From: Fen-1308 sp035319125
GTDB lineage: Bacteria > Nitrospirota > Thermodesulfovibrionia > Thermodesulfovibrionales > Dissulfurispiraceae
DNA length: 64,000 nt
NCBI GenBank assembly: GCA_035319125.1
Contig: DATHDG010000015.1
Location: forward strand, 1 to 64,000
Reading direction: 5' to 3'
The notes under the pieces were generated by a model. That model did no database searches and was not told the origin of the DNA. It saw only the letters and a program-made list of their open reading frames with translations. A program made the translations under genes and the position numbers. How positions within the stretch are numbered: position 1 is the first letter of the stretch; every line of letters begins with the position of its first letter. Positions 1 to 7,051 of this stretch are shown piece after piece.

Positions 1-27
1 ATTAACGGCATTATTACGCCACGGAAG

Positions 28-144
28 GCCGAACACGAAGCTCAGCCGCCGTGTTTCCGTACGGAGCAATCGTCCGTGAATAGAGACGCCGAACGATACG
101 CTCCAGCGAAATGATAAGACCATTAGCTGAGCTTCGCGTTACCC
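28..144. repeat. attC-like foldback site (integron cassette array)
   Basis: An 11-base perfect inverted repeat, CGAAGCTCAGC at 36-46 and GCTGAGCTTCG at 126-136, is bordered by an AAC on the left (GAACA at 31-35) and a GTT on the right (GTTACCC at 138-144). AAC...GTT ends with imperfect palindromic arms are the hallmark of integron attC sites, and 117 bp is within the known length range. The right box departs from the GTTRRRY consensus. The site lies just upstream of the first toxin-antitoxin pair, and similar sites recur at 2082, 2863, 3451 and 4649. The attC reading is an inference from structure and context. Confidence 0.55.
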
Positions 145-225
145 ATAATCATAATGTATACAGTTCATTGCATATTGCGATGAGGATGTATATAATAAAT
201 ATAAAACGCATCGGAGGTTTTAGCA

Positions 226-444
226 ATGGCCACAGCAGTCAGGATATCTGAAAAATTAGTTAAAGAGGCAAAAAAATATAGCAATGTTGATCATAGGTCT
301 GTAACGGGGCAAATAGAACATTGGGCGAAAATAGGCAAATGTGCTGAAGAAAATCAGGACATGACATACAGTCTTATCAAGGAAATACTTATCGGGCTGG
401 AAGAATTGGAACAAGGTGAGCGGTCGGAATACAAATTCGGATAA
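226..444 (+). CDS. ParD-like type II antitoxin
   Basis: This 72-residue protein matches the ParD-like antitoxin family (N-terminal A-V-R-I-S-E-K-L-V-K-E-A, then RSVTGQIEHWAKIG). It would form a ribbon-helix-helix-type DNA-binding unit and neutralise the toxin encoded 3 bp downstream. The ATG has a GGAGG ribosome-binding site 9 bases upstream (cggaggttttagcaATG). Family and position make the antitoxin role likely; autoregulation of the pair is family knowledge. The gene sits in a cassette-like unit between two attC-like sites, where toxin-antitoxin pairs are common and are thought to stabilise the array. Confidence 0.75.
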   Translation: MATAVRISEKLVKEAKKYSNVDHRSVTGQIEHWAKIGKCAEENQDMTYSLIKEILIGLEELEQGERSEYKFG

Positions 445-447
445 GAA

Positions 448-729
448 ATGAAAATCTATCAATCCCGAATATTTGAAAATAAAGTCAAGAAATTATCTAA
501 ACAAGAAAAAGAATTATTGGATGCCGAAATCAAGAAAATAGCTGAAAATCCAACGATCGGAGAGGAAAAAAAAGGAGATCTCAGAGGCATATTTGTTTAT
601 AAGTTCAAGATTAAGTCCTTACAATATCTTCTTTCATACAGAATGCTTAAGTCGGCTCTGGAATTGATCATGCTCGGCCCGCATGAAAATTATTATCGTG
701 ATCTCAAAGACTATTTGAAACGAAAATAG
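448..729 (+). CDS. RelE/ParE-superfamily toxin
   Basis: This 93-residue basic protein has the RelE/ParE fold signature: an N-terminal helix rich in Lys (FENKVKKLSKQEKELLD), a central basic strand region (KGDLRGIFVYKFKI) and a C-terminal GPHENYYRDLKDYL segment seen in RelE-like toxins. It would act as an mRNA interferase or gyrase poison; which one cannot be told from sequence alone. It starts 3 bp after the antitoxin stop codon, so the two are probably co-translated. Its TAG stop is followed immediately by the left end of an IS481-type element, so the original 3' flank and attC site were separated from the gene by insertion. Confidence 0.75.
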   Translation: MKIYQSRIFENKVKKLSKQEKELLDAEIKKIAENPTIGEEKKGDLRGIFVYKFKIKSLQYLLSYRMLKSALELIMLGPHENYYRDLKDYLKRK

Positions 730-2069
730 TGAGCGAACGGGGACATAGGTAACAGATTATTCTGGGTACATGGGTGACACTTTTCATATGATTCATAGAC
801 ACGGAGGAGGTGTCTATGGGTTGGCAAGGAGTTACCGTTATGGACCAGAGATTGCGCTTCATAGCAGAGTATTTGAAAGGGTATTTCCCATTCAAAGAGC
901 TTTGTCATCAATTCAACATAAGCAGAAAGACCGGATATAAATGGGTTGAGCGTTATGAGGAATCCGGAACCGAGGGCCTAAATGACAGAACGAAGAGACC
1001 GCATAATTGTCCTCATCAGACCGATGTAGCCATCATTGAAGCCATAGTGGGCGCAAGGATGAAGCATCCCAGCTGGGGACCGAAGAAACTGCTTCAAACT
1101 ATTTCCGGCAAATATCGGGATCTGCCAGCCATCTCCACCACTGCTGACATACTGAAGCGAAGCGGACTTATCGAAAAACGCAAAAGGCGTATTCGCCGAG
1201 TCCATCCTGGATGTCCTCAGATCACCACTGATAAACCTAACGATATCTGGACTGCCGATTATAAGGGCCAGTTCAAATTAGGCAACAGTCAATATTGTTA
1301 TCCTTTAACTGTTTGCGACATGCACAGCCGGTATCTGTTAGGCTGCGAGGGACACGACACAATCTCATTGGATAGGACCAAGCGACATTTCACCAAGCTA
1401 TTCAACGAATATGGATTGCCAAAAAGGATACGGACCGACAACGGAGTTTCATTTGCCTCAAATGCAATTGCAAGACTTTCTATGCTGTCGGTGTGGTGGA
1501 TAAAGTTAGGCATCTATCCTGAACAGATAGAACCAGGTAAGCCACAGCAGAACGGCAAGCATGAAAGAATGCATCGCACATTGAAGAAGGAAGCTACCAT
1601 CCCGCCTGAGCAGGATCTGGCAGCGCAACAGAAGCGGTTCAATGCATTCCGCCATGAATACAACACTGAACGTCCTCATGAAGCTTTAGGGATGAAAACA
1701 CCTGAATCAGTTTATGATGCATCTCCTCGGACAATGCCAAAGAAGCTGACGCACTTCGATTATCCCTGCCACTTAGAGGTTCGGAGGGTGAGTCACAACT
1801 CAGGCATCCGGTGGAGAAATCAGCATGTACAGGTAAGCACAACCCTTGCTGATGAATATATTGGATTTGAAGAGATAGAAGATGGTATATATAACGTATA
1901 CTTTTGTGAGTTGCTGATAGGACGTTTTTATGAAGATGATCTCAGGATCAGCGATGTGATCGAAAGGGTGCCGGTACGAAATATAAAGGTTGAATGCTTG
2001 AACCCTCAGATGAGGGCAAAAGTGTAACCTATGTACCTGGAATAAAATGTCACCCATGTACCCGGATCA
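730..2069 (+). mobile_element. IS481-family insertion sequence, complete
   Basis: The element has imperfect terminal inverted repeats of about 46 bp (739-784 and complement of 2018-2063). Each end contains two copies of an ACATRGGTNACA-type motif, and the outermost bases are TGA at 730 and TCA at 2067-2069. The left boundary is fixed by comparison with the second, truncated copy at 3901, which begins with the same TGAGCGAACGG directly after another gene's stop codon. One transposase gene fills the interior. No convincing target-site duplication flanks it (ATAG left, TACC right). It lies inside the cassette-like array, between a toxin gene and an attC-like site. Confidence 0.85.
816..2027 (+). 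CDS. IS481-family DDE transposase
   Basis: This 403-residue transposase has an N-terminal helix-turn-helix (FKELCHQFNISRKTGYKWVERYEE) followed by an rve-type integrase core. The catalytic acidic residues are visible in WTADYKGQF (first Asp), RIRTDNGVSF (second Asp) and GKPQQNGKHERMHRTLK (Glu). Length and motif order fit IS481. ATG at 816 was chosen because GGAGGAGG ends about 5 bases upstream; a GTG two codons earlier is possible. The reading frame is intact, so the element may still be mobile. The truncated sister copy at 3901 preserves only the leader and the first codons. Confidence 0.9.
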   Translation: MGWQGVTVMDQRLRFIAEYLKGYFPFKELCHQFNISRKTGYKWVERYEESGTEGLNDRTKRPHNCPHQTDVAIIEAIVGARMKHPSWGPKKLLQTISGKYRDLPAISTTADILKRSGLIEKRKRRIRRVHPGCPQITTDKPNDIWTADYKGQFKLGNSQYCYPLTVCDMHSRYLLGCEGHDTISLDRTKRHFTKLFNEYGLPKRIRTDNGVSFASNAIARLSMLSVWWIKLGIYPEQIEPGKPQQNGKHERMHRTLKKEATIPPEQDLAAQQKRFNAFRHEYNTERPHEALGMKTPESVYDASPRTMPKKLTHFDYPCHLEVRRVSHNSGIRWRNQHVQVSTTLADEYIGFEEIEDGIYNVYFCELLIGRFYEDDLRISDVIERVPVRNIKVECLNPQMRAKV

Positions 2070-2081
2070 TACCTACAGAAG

Positions 2082-2204
2082 CCATAACCAGGCGCTGCAC
2101 GGGATCGGCGTGAAAGTTACGCGCGATTTCAGGTTTCGGCACGTTTTCAGTATTAATACCTTATGCTCCAGCGCAGGGCCTCCCCGCAAGCTTCGGCGTT
2201 CCCA
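2082..2204. repeat. attC-like site, homologous to the one at 2863
   Basis: The site begins with CATAACC and ends with GCGTT, with partly complementary arms (GCGCTGCACGGG near the left, CCCCGCAAGCTTCGG near the right). Along its full length it is clearly similar to the site at 2863-2984: both contain TGAAAGTT, CGCGATTT, a shared GGCACGTTTTCAGTATT and a downstream TTAGGCTC or TTATGCTC block. These two homologous roughly 122-bp repeats flank the second toxin-antitoxin pair exactly, as attC sites flank an excisable cassette. The right-hand box is GTTCCCA rather than GTTRRRY. Confidence 0.55.
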
Positions 2205-2338
2205 TCCGGCGCTCCGCGCCGAATGGGAATCACGGCGGTAAGCGACGACTGCCTGTCCTCGGCGCTCCGCGCCTGCGGGAACCAGGCAGTCAAGACGGAC
2301 ACGCCCTAACGGGCGGCCGCTTACCGCCGTGATTATGC
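2199..2338. repeat. GC-rich nested inverted repeats
   Basis: Two stacked palindromes lie here. The first, 2199-2230, pairs TTCCCATCCGGCGC with GCGCCGAATGGGAA around a TCC loop. The second has perfect 17-bp outer arms, 2228-2244 and 2318-2334, and inner 9-bp arms GACTGCCTG (2247-2255) and CAGGCAGTC (2283-2291) around a GGCGCTCCGCGCC hairpin. It ends in TTATGC, which resembles an attC right box. It could be a second degenerate attC site fused to the preceding one, or an independent structured repeat. No coding sequence is present. Confidence 0.6.
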
Positions 2339-2414
2339 ATGATAATAAATTGAAAGTTTGCGTGCCGGTTTTGGTAGAATACGGTATTACAATGAGAAAG
2401 GAGGTGTTTAATTT

Positions 2415-2606
2415 ATGCAAGGCATACAATATGTTACTGATGATAAAGGTCATAAAATAGCAGTTCAAATTAACCTAAAGAAATTTGGCGAGATTTGGGA
2501 AGATTTTTTTGACGATCTACTTTCAAGACAGCGTGCTGAGGAGCCGAGAGAATCTATTGAATCTGTCAGAGAACGGCTGAGGAAGCAAAGCAAATTGCAT
2601 GTCTAA
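2415..2606 (+). CDS. Type II antitoxin of a RelBE-like pair
   Basis: This 63-residue protein begins MQGIQYVTDDKGHKIAVQI, a pattern typical of small RelB/Phd-like antitoxins paired with RelE/StbE toxins. The C-terminal half is a charged helix (EEPRESIESVRERLRKQS) that would wrap the toxin. A strong ribosome-binding site (aaaggaggtgtttaattt) precedes the ATG. The next gene overlaps its end by 8 bp, which supports translational coupling. The pair is exactly enclosed by two homologous attC-like repeats. Confidence 0.75.
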   Translation: MQGIQYVTDDKGHKIAVQINLKKFGEIWEDFFDDLLSRQRAEEPRESIESVRERLRKQSKLHV

Positions 2607-2859
2607 GTACACGATAACTTTTGCACGCTCTGCCCGAAAAGAACTTGAGGCACTCGATGCAAAAATTGTCAATAGGCTCTTCCCAAAAATTGAAAATTTA
2701 TCTATAGAACCTCGCCCATCAGGTTGCCGAAAACTAACCGGAAATAAACATCTTTGGAGAACCAGAGTCGGCAATTACCGCATTGTTTATTCAATTAACG
2801 ACGATAAAAATCTAGTTGACGTTATTGCTGTAGGTGACAGAAAAGACGCTTACAAATAA
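2599..2859 (+). CDS. RelE/StbE-type mRNA interferase toxin
   Basis: This 86-residue protein has the classical RelE/StbE arrangement: YTITFARSARKELEALD at the N-terminus, a central RPSGCRKLTGNKHLWRTRVGNYRIVY block and a C-terminal VIAVGDRKDAYK. The conserved Arg residues of the LWRTRVGNYRI segment and the terminal Tyr belong to the family's ribosome-dependent endoribonuclease site. The gene overlaps its antitoxin by 8 bp. Its stop codon is 4 bp from the next attC-like site, the compact spacing expected of a gene cassette. Confidence 0.82.
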   Translation: MSKYTITFARSARKELEALDAKIVNRLFPKIENLSIEPRPSGCRKLTGNKHLWRTRVGNYRIVYSINDDKNLVDVIAVGDRKDAYK

Positions 2860-2862
2860 ACA

Positions 2863-2984
2863 TGCAACAATGAGCTTCACGGGCTCGATGTGAAAGTTGC
2901 CCGCGATTTTAGGGTTAGGCACGTTTTCAGTATTCACGGTTTAGGCTCAGGTGCACGGCACCCCCGTGAGCTTGTGCGTTCGGC
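2863..2984. repeat. attC-like site
   Basis: The left arm TGCAACAATGAGCTTCACGGG (2863-2883) pairs with the right arm CCCGTGAGCTTGTGCGTT (2963-2980), with one unpaired T inside AGCTTCACGGG. Such an unpaired base resembles the extrahelical base of attC sites. The AAC/GTT core trinucleotides are present, although the right box is GTTCGGC. It is 122 bp long and homologous to the site at 2082. It begins 4 bp after a toxin stop codon and ends 20 bp before the next start codon. Confidence 0.6.
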
Positions 2985-3004
2985 ATAAGGAAAGGAGAAC
3001 CGGT

Positions 3005-3454
3005 ATGCAAGCATTCATGGGATTTCTAGCCACGCTCTGTTGTGCAATCTTTACCGGAGCCGCAATCTACGTAAATGCCGTTGAGCATCCGGCCAGGATG
3101 TCGTGTGGCATTAAAGCAGCACTCTCTGAGTGGGCGCCGAGTTATAAACGGGCCACGGTCATGCAAGCTTCTCTTGCTGTGTTAGGTTTTGTTTTTTCGG
3201 TAGTCGCTTGGTTTGCTGGTGCAAAGATTTGGGTTCTTATTGCCGGAATCCTGCTCGTCTTGGTGGTTCCGTTTACACTTATTGCCATTATGCCGACCAA
3301 CAATCGCTTATTAGCGCTGAATGCGGAAAAAGACGCAGACGAAGCCAAAATACTACTGAACCGCTGGAACAAGCTTCATATGGTTCGTAGCGCTCTTAGC
3401 TTGGCTGCTCTGATTATTTTTCTCTTACATGCTCTAAATAAATACTATACCTGA
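3005..3454 (+). CDS. DUF1772 (anthrone-oxygenase-like) membrane protein
   Basis: This 149-residue integral membrane protein has about four hydrophobic segments: roughly residues 4-22, 55-72, 74-94 and 129-146. The motif NAVEHPARM after the first helix and IMPTNNRLLA after the third are diagnostic of the DUF1772 family, which includes anthrone-oxygenase-like proteins; the bacterial substrate is unknown. ATG 3005 was chosen because aaaggag precedes it. DUF1772 proteins are frequent passengers of environmental gene cassettes. Its TGA stop overlaps the left end of the following attC-like site. Confidence 0.75.
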   Translation: MQAFMGFLATLCCAIFTGAAIYVNAVEHPARMSCGIKAALSEWAPSYKRATVMQASLAVLGFVFSVVAWFAGAKIWVLIAGILLVLVVPFTLIAIMPTNNRLLALNAEKDADEAKILLNRWNKLHMVRSALSLAALIIFLLHALNKYYT

Positions 3455-3526
3455 CAACCGGTTCCAGCCGACGGGCACACCGTCGCTGCGCTCCGGCTCG
3501 ACCGCGGCTGACCCCGCGCGTTATGC
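3451..3526. repeat. attC-like site
   Basis: The left end CTGACAACCGGTTCCAGCCG and the right end CGGCTGACCCCGCGCGTTATGC are complementary around CAGCCG/CGGCTG, with one extra C on the left strand. The right box is GTTATGC (3520-3526), close to the consensus. An internal CGACGGGCACACCGTCG hairpin lies between the arms. At 76 bp it is a typical attC size. The upstream gene's stop codon (3452-3454) lies inside the left box, a common arrangement in cassettes. Confidence 0.65.
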
Positions 3527-3561
3527 TCAAAAATAATTGCCAGTTGAAAAGGAGTACTTGA

Positions 3562-3900
3562 GTGAAACACTTCCCTGATTTTATAAAAAATATGAAAAAC
3601 AAAATTGACTCTTCACAACAAAATACTGCCGATATTGAAGGATATTATTACGAGGGGAAGGATGATTCACAAATTGCATTTTGGGAATGTCATTCTGATC
3701 GTATATCAAAAAAACACACACACAAGTTTGACGAATATATAGTTTGCGTCAGCGGAGAATATATTGCTTATGTTAATGATAAGGAAATAATATTAAAACC
3801 GGGAAATGAATTGTTTATTCCTAAAGGGACAGAACAATGGGGTAAATGTAAAGCTAGTACAAGGACAATTCATGCCTTCGATGGAAAAAGAATTAAATAA
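3562..3900 (+). CDS. Small cupin-domain protein
   Basis: This 112-residue single-domain cupin shows a first motif HKFDEYIVCVSGEYIAYVND (with HTH just before, giving metal-ligand candidates His-x-His and Glu) and a second motif GNELFIPKGTEQWG. The usual second-motif His is replaced, since the sequence reads PKGTEQWG, so metal binding may be altered. It starts with GTG at 3562 behind an AAGGAG site. The substrate cannot be inferred. The TAA stop is followed directly by the IS remnant at 3901. It lies between an attC-like site and that remnant, and its own downstream attC seems to have been lost. Confidence 0.65.
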   Translation: MKHFPDFIKNMKNKIDSSQQNTADIEGYYYEGKDDSQIAFWECHSDRISKKHTHKFDEYIVCVSGEYIAYVNDKEIILKPGNELFIPKGTEQWGKCKASTRTIHAFDGKRIK

Positions 3901-4043
3901 TGAGCGAACGGGGACATAGGTAACAGATTATTCTGGGTACATGGGTGACACTTTTCATATGATTCATAGACACGGAGGAGGTGTCTATGGGTTGGCAAGC
4001 GGTTACCATAATGGACCAGAGATTATGTTTCATAGCAAAGTAT
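3901..4043 (+). mobile_element. Truncated left end of the same IS481-type element
   Basis: The first 109 bases are identical or nearly identical to the left end of the element at 730, including the terminal repeat and the GGAGGAGG ribosome-binding site. Similarity continues through the first transposase codons with scattered changes and stops at about 4043. The remnant begins directly after the TAA of the cupin gene, just as the complete copy begins directly after a TAG. No right end is present. From 4044 to 4261 I see no gene or repeat. Confidence 0.88.
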
Positions 4044-4261
4044 ACTGTGTCATTTTCGGTTGCTATAGGCCATTCAACACACCGTTCTTTGTGCGTGATT
4101 CCTTCAGATTCTTAATTTTACCGGAAAACTATTATGCTGCAGGTTCAGTTCCTGGGATGTAAGTCCGGGGTGCTAAAAGCGCATCTGTCGAAATCGCGCT
4201 GGCATGCGATAGAATAAAGGACTATCTTCCACTAAATATCTCTATTCGAAAAGGAGGCTTT

Positions 4262-4636
4262 ATGGACAGAGTCGTTCATTTTGAAATACCGTATGACGAT
4301 AAGGGGCGTGCTTCCAAGTTCTATTCTGAAATATTCGGATGGAAACTTTTTGATATACCTGAAATGAACTATACTTTAATCCATGCTGCTAAAGTTGATG
4401 GCAACAACATGGTCGACGAAAAAGGAGCGATAAACGGCGGATTATTTCAAAGGAGTAATGATGCCGGGCAACCGATTATAGTAATCGGAGTACAATCTAT
4501 TGACGATACTATCAAGAATGTAATCGCAGCTGGTGGGAGGCTGGTCACTCCCAAGCAATCCATTCCAAACGGGTCTTACGCTCGCATTGCCGACAGTGAA
4601 GGTAATGTAATTGGAATCGCCGACGAATCAAAATAA
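4262..4636 (+). CDS. VOC (glyoxalase/bleomycin-resistance) family protein
   Basis: This 124-residue protein begins MDRVVHFEIPYDDKGRASKFYSEIFGWKL, the classic opening of a vicinal-oxygen-chelate domain (His-Phe-Glu strand, then F-Y-x-x-x-F-G-W). A second half, GQPIIVIGVQSIDDTIKNVIAAGG ... ARIADSEGNVIGI, supplies the other beta-alpha-beta-beta-beta module. The metal ligands His-7 and the Glu of DSEGN are plausible. Function is open; the family includes glyoxalases and antibiotic-binding proteins. AAAGGAGG precedes the ATG. It is followed by an attC-like site 13 bp after the stop, as in a cassette. Confidence 0.78.
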   Translation: MDRVVHFEIPYDDKGRASKFYSEIFGWKLFDIPEMNYTLIHAAKVDGNNMVDEKGAINGGLFQRSNDAGQPIIVIGVQSIDDTIKNVIAAGGRLVTPKQSIPNGSYARIADSEGNVIGIADESK

Positions 4637-4648
4637 GCGAATCAAAAC

Positions 4649-4706
4649 CGCTAACCATGCACTGAGTCGACCCAACATGCCTGGCAGAACAGTCCCATGG
4701 TTAGGC
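4649..4706. repeat. attC-like site, closest to consensus
   Basis: A 58-bp site with outer arms CGCTAACCATG (4649-4659) and CATGGTTAGGCG (4696-4707) that pair with a single bulge. The right box GTTAGGC (4700-4706) is a perfect GTTRRRY match and the left box GCTAAC is its near complement. Size and symmetry are typical of short attC sites. It starts 13 bp after the VOC gene and ends 10 bp before the broken start of the next gene. Confidence 0.72.
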
Positions 4707-4716
4707 GCTATTACGC

Positions 4717-5145
4717 ATGTAACTTTGGTCTATTCATCCTAAATACCTCGATCCACAAGGTCTAGTGGCACTTTGGCGGGAAACGCTTCTGGCGCAAGCC
4801 GTGCTGCGTGGAGAAACACGCGGCTACCGTAACCACCCGCAGCTGGCACGCTTTAAGAACCATCCGACGCCTCTGGTGGCTATATCCGTATACCTGCAGG
4901 CTGTTCATCAGGAGGCTGTGGCCCGCAGGTACACTTTTGACAAAAGCAAATTCCAGCCGACTAAAAAGTCAGCAATATTGATTGTTACATCGGGGCAACT
5001 AGAGTTCGAGTGGGCGCATCTCATGGCAAAATTAAAAGCACGCAATTATGTGCTGTATGAGAAATGGCAAAAAACGATTGCTCCGGAGCCGCATCCTATG
5101 TTTGAAGTCCATCCAGGTGAGATAGAGTCATGGGAGCGTAGCTAA
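4717..5145 (+). pseudogene. Pyrimidine-dimer DNA glycosylase (Pyr_excise family), broken at codon 2
   Basis: Reading from ATG 4717 gives M-stop-LWSIHPKYLDPQGLVALWRE..., which matches the family opening M-x-LWSLHPKYLD exactly except that codon 2 is TAA. The remaining frame is open to 5145 and carries the conserved LWRETLLAQAVLRGETRGYRNHPQL region with the Glu corresponding to the T4 endonuclease V catalytic Glu, and YLQAVHQEA and EFEWAHLMAKL downstream. A GTG at 4765 could restart translation of 126 residues but would drop the catalytic N-terminus. It lies 10 bp after the best attC-like site, so it may be the last cassette in this stretch. Confidence 0.75.
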
Positions 5146-5461
5146 AACAATGTGCTTAATCCTTCACTAAATCGGATGATCACTAAGTGCATGCTATTAA
5201 CAATACTGATAATTCAGACGGCTTTCTATTTTATACTGGCGCTCCTTTTGAACCGATATCTTTTTGCCGGAGAAAAATCCTGACTATATTTTGTGGTATT
5301 ATTTATTGCTCAAGCGCAGAAGCAGAGTAATGCATCTGTTATATTCTGTGGGCTGTTTTTTCCCAAAGCGCTTACAAACCTATTGAGTCTAGTTGAAGGT
5401 AGCTGCTGGAAAAATATTTGAATCAGGGTTACCATTCCAGCTCTTAAAGGAGGTTATTATA
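5146..5461. other. Non-coding stretch, nothing recognised
   Basis: This 316-bp AT-rich interval contains no credible open frame, RNA gene or attC-like site. A good AAAGGAGG ribosome-binding site for the following lipoprotein gene lies at its right end. Confidence 0.6.
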
Positions 5462-6100
5462 ATGAGACTTTCCTTTGCAATTATCTTATGCATTGCCGCA
5501 ATGACACTGGGATGTACAAGTACTACTTCTCTTTCAAAAGATCAGAAGATGATTGATGTATCGTCAAGGTCGCTTATACTTTTCACAGTAAAAGTCGCCA
5601 ACCAGAGTAATCAGAAATATCAGCCATTCCCCTACATGCTATTCTTTGACGGGACTTCCGGTGAAGCGTTCACGGTCAAAGAGAGCGGACCTCACAGGAG
5701 CATTGAAAATGCTTCCAATGAGTATCTGCTTAGTTTCGATCTGAAGCCAGGCAAATATACGTTGAACAAGATTTGGTTCGACTATCATGGGACATTCCTT
5801 GGAGCGCGCGCTTCTGTGCCGATGAATATGGATTTTAATTTGCGGCCCAATTGCGTGATGTATCTCGGTCACATTAATACGGTTTTAAGACAGAAAAAAG
5901 ACGACAATGAGTCATCAGCAGGAAGTTCATTTCCCATTGTTAACCAGGCAGTAGCAGGATTTTCCGGGGCAGGATATGATGTGACTGTCGAAGATAATTA
6001 CGCTGAGGACATGAAATGGTTCAAATCTGAGTATCCTGCATTGCAGACAGTGACAGTTGAAAAAGCAATATTTCCACAGTGGATGCGGCCCAGAAGCTAG
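5462..6100 (+). CDS. Putative lipoprotein, function unknown
   Basis: This 212-residue protein has a signal peptide MRLSFAIILCIAAMTLGC ending in a lipobox (M-T-L-G-C, Cys-18), so it should be a membrane-anchored lipoprotein. The start at 5462 was chosen because AAAGGAGG lies 7 bases upstream; an upstream in-frame start lacks such a site. The body contains LLSFDLKPGKYTLNKIWFDY, a pattern seen in small periplasmic beta-rich domains where PGKY marks a turn. No catalytic motif is evident and I do not recognise the family. Confidence 0.7.
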   Translation: MRLSFAIILCIAAMTLGCTSTTSLSKDQKMIDVSSRSLILFTVKVANQSNQKYQPFPYMLFFDGTSGEAFTVKESGPHRSIENASNEYLLSFDLKPGKYTLNKIWFDYHGTFLGARASVPMNMDFNLRPNCVMYLGHINTVLRQKKDDNESSAGSSFPIVNQAVAGFSGAGYDVTVEDNYAEDMKWFKSEYPALQTVTVEKAIFPQWMRPRS

Positions 6101-6183
6101 TCGTCAGCCGTATATTGCAAGTAATGCCGGCTTCGGCTTCCGTATGCACATAAACTAAGTAAAACACACTAGGAGAGACAATT

Positions 6184-6651
6184 ATGAGTCGCTTTATTGC
6201 TATTGGTATTGCAGTAGTTCTGTGCATTATCGGTTTTGGACTGTTTTCGCAGGCATACGCCATGTCATGCGAAAAAGTCGTCTCTGAGATTGATTCACAG
6301 CTTCAGTCTAAAATTGACCGGCAGGAACTGACAGAAATTCTCCGCCATTTGAACGATACAAATAACAGGCAACTCCCCGCGAAATTCATAAGCAAGCGCG
6401 AAGCCCGGTCGCACGGATGGAGGGCAGGTCAAGATCTCTGGAGAATCGATGGACTTAAGGGCTCCAGTATTGGCGGTGATCAGTTCAAAAACTTAGAAGG
6501 CAAGCTGCCGCCTAATAAATGGCGGGAGGCAGATCTTGATTATAAGGGAGGACATCGTGGAGGCAAACGCCTGATATTTTCTCGGAATGGCCTGCGCTTT
6601 GTGACCGCAGATCACTACAGAACATTTGTGGAGATACCGGCATGTCAATAA
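6184..6651 (+). CDS. Secreted barnase-family ribonuclease
   Basis: This 155-residue protein has a signal peptide (residues 1-26, ending SQAYA) and a C-terminal microbial RNase domain very close to barnase. Diagnostic segments are LPAKFISKREARSHGWRAG, IGGDQFKNLEGKLP, WREADLDY (catalytic Glu), the LIFSRNGLRFVTADHYRTF block with catalytic Arg and His. All barnase catalytic positions appear to be present, so it should cleave RNA. A propeptide of about 40 residues lies between signal and domain. It overlaps by 10 bp the gene for its inhibitor. RBS AGGAGAGA precedes the ATG. Confidence 0.92.
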   Translation: MSRFIAIGIAVVLCIIGFGLFSQAYAMSCEKVVSEIDSQLQSKIDRQELTEILRHLNDTNNRQLPAKFISKREARSHGWRAGQDLWRIDGLKGSSIGGDQFKNLEGKLPPNKWREADLDYKGGHRGGKRLIFSRNGLRFVTADHYRTFVEIPACQ

Positions 6652-6926
6652 CACAATGCAAATTAGACGGCAATGATATACGTTCGCTTGACGATCTTTA
6701 CGATCAACTTTCGGCTCAGCTTTCGCTTTCTGCGCACTTTGGCCGCAATCTTGATGCACTATGGGATGCTCTTTCTACAGATGTGGCCGGCCCTTTCAAG
6801 ATTATTTGGGAACATGCAGAAATCTCAAAAAAGCATATGGGCAAAGATTTCGAGCGAGCAGTAATGCTGCTTAAGGACCTGAAAAAAGAACGGGATGATT
6901 TCACTTTAAAGATTGAGAACAAATGA
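6642..6926 (+). CDS. Barstar-family ribonuclease inhibitor
   Basis: This 94-residue acidic protein shows the barstar layout: an opening strand, IRSLDDLYDQLSAQL, then HFGRNLDALWDALSTDV, in which the conserved Asn-Leu-Asp-Ala-Leu-Trp-Asp segment forms the barnase-binding helix and loop, and a C-terminal helix. It should bind and block the adjacent ribonuclease in the cytoplasm before export. The start codon lies 10 bp inside the ribonuclease gene, which suggests coupled translation and immunity during synthesis. Confidence 0.92.
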   Translation: MSITQCKLDGNDIRSLDDLYDQLSAQLSLSAHFGRNLDALWDALSTDVAGPFKIIWEHAEISKKHMGKDFERAVMLLKDLKKERDDFTLKIENK

Positions 6927-7051
6927 GCTGAGGCGCGTTGCGGGAAATAGTTGATTAGAATTATCAGAACGGGGCTGATATGAAAGAAATATGTTTGAGC
7001 GAAATGCATGAATACTGCTTTTGACTATCCTAATGATGAGCCGATGCCAAA

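Noticed and set aside
726..2073. Target-site duplication around the complete IS
   Set aside because: Flanks ATAG and TACC do not match, so none is claimed.
3941..4162. Open frame of 73 codons over the IS remnant
   Set aside because: It starts in the IS terminal repeat in a frame other than the transposase and has no homology I recognise.
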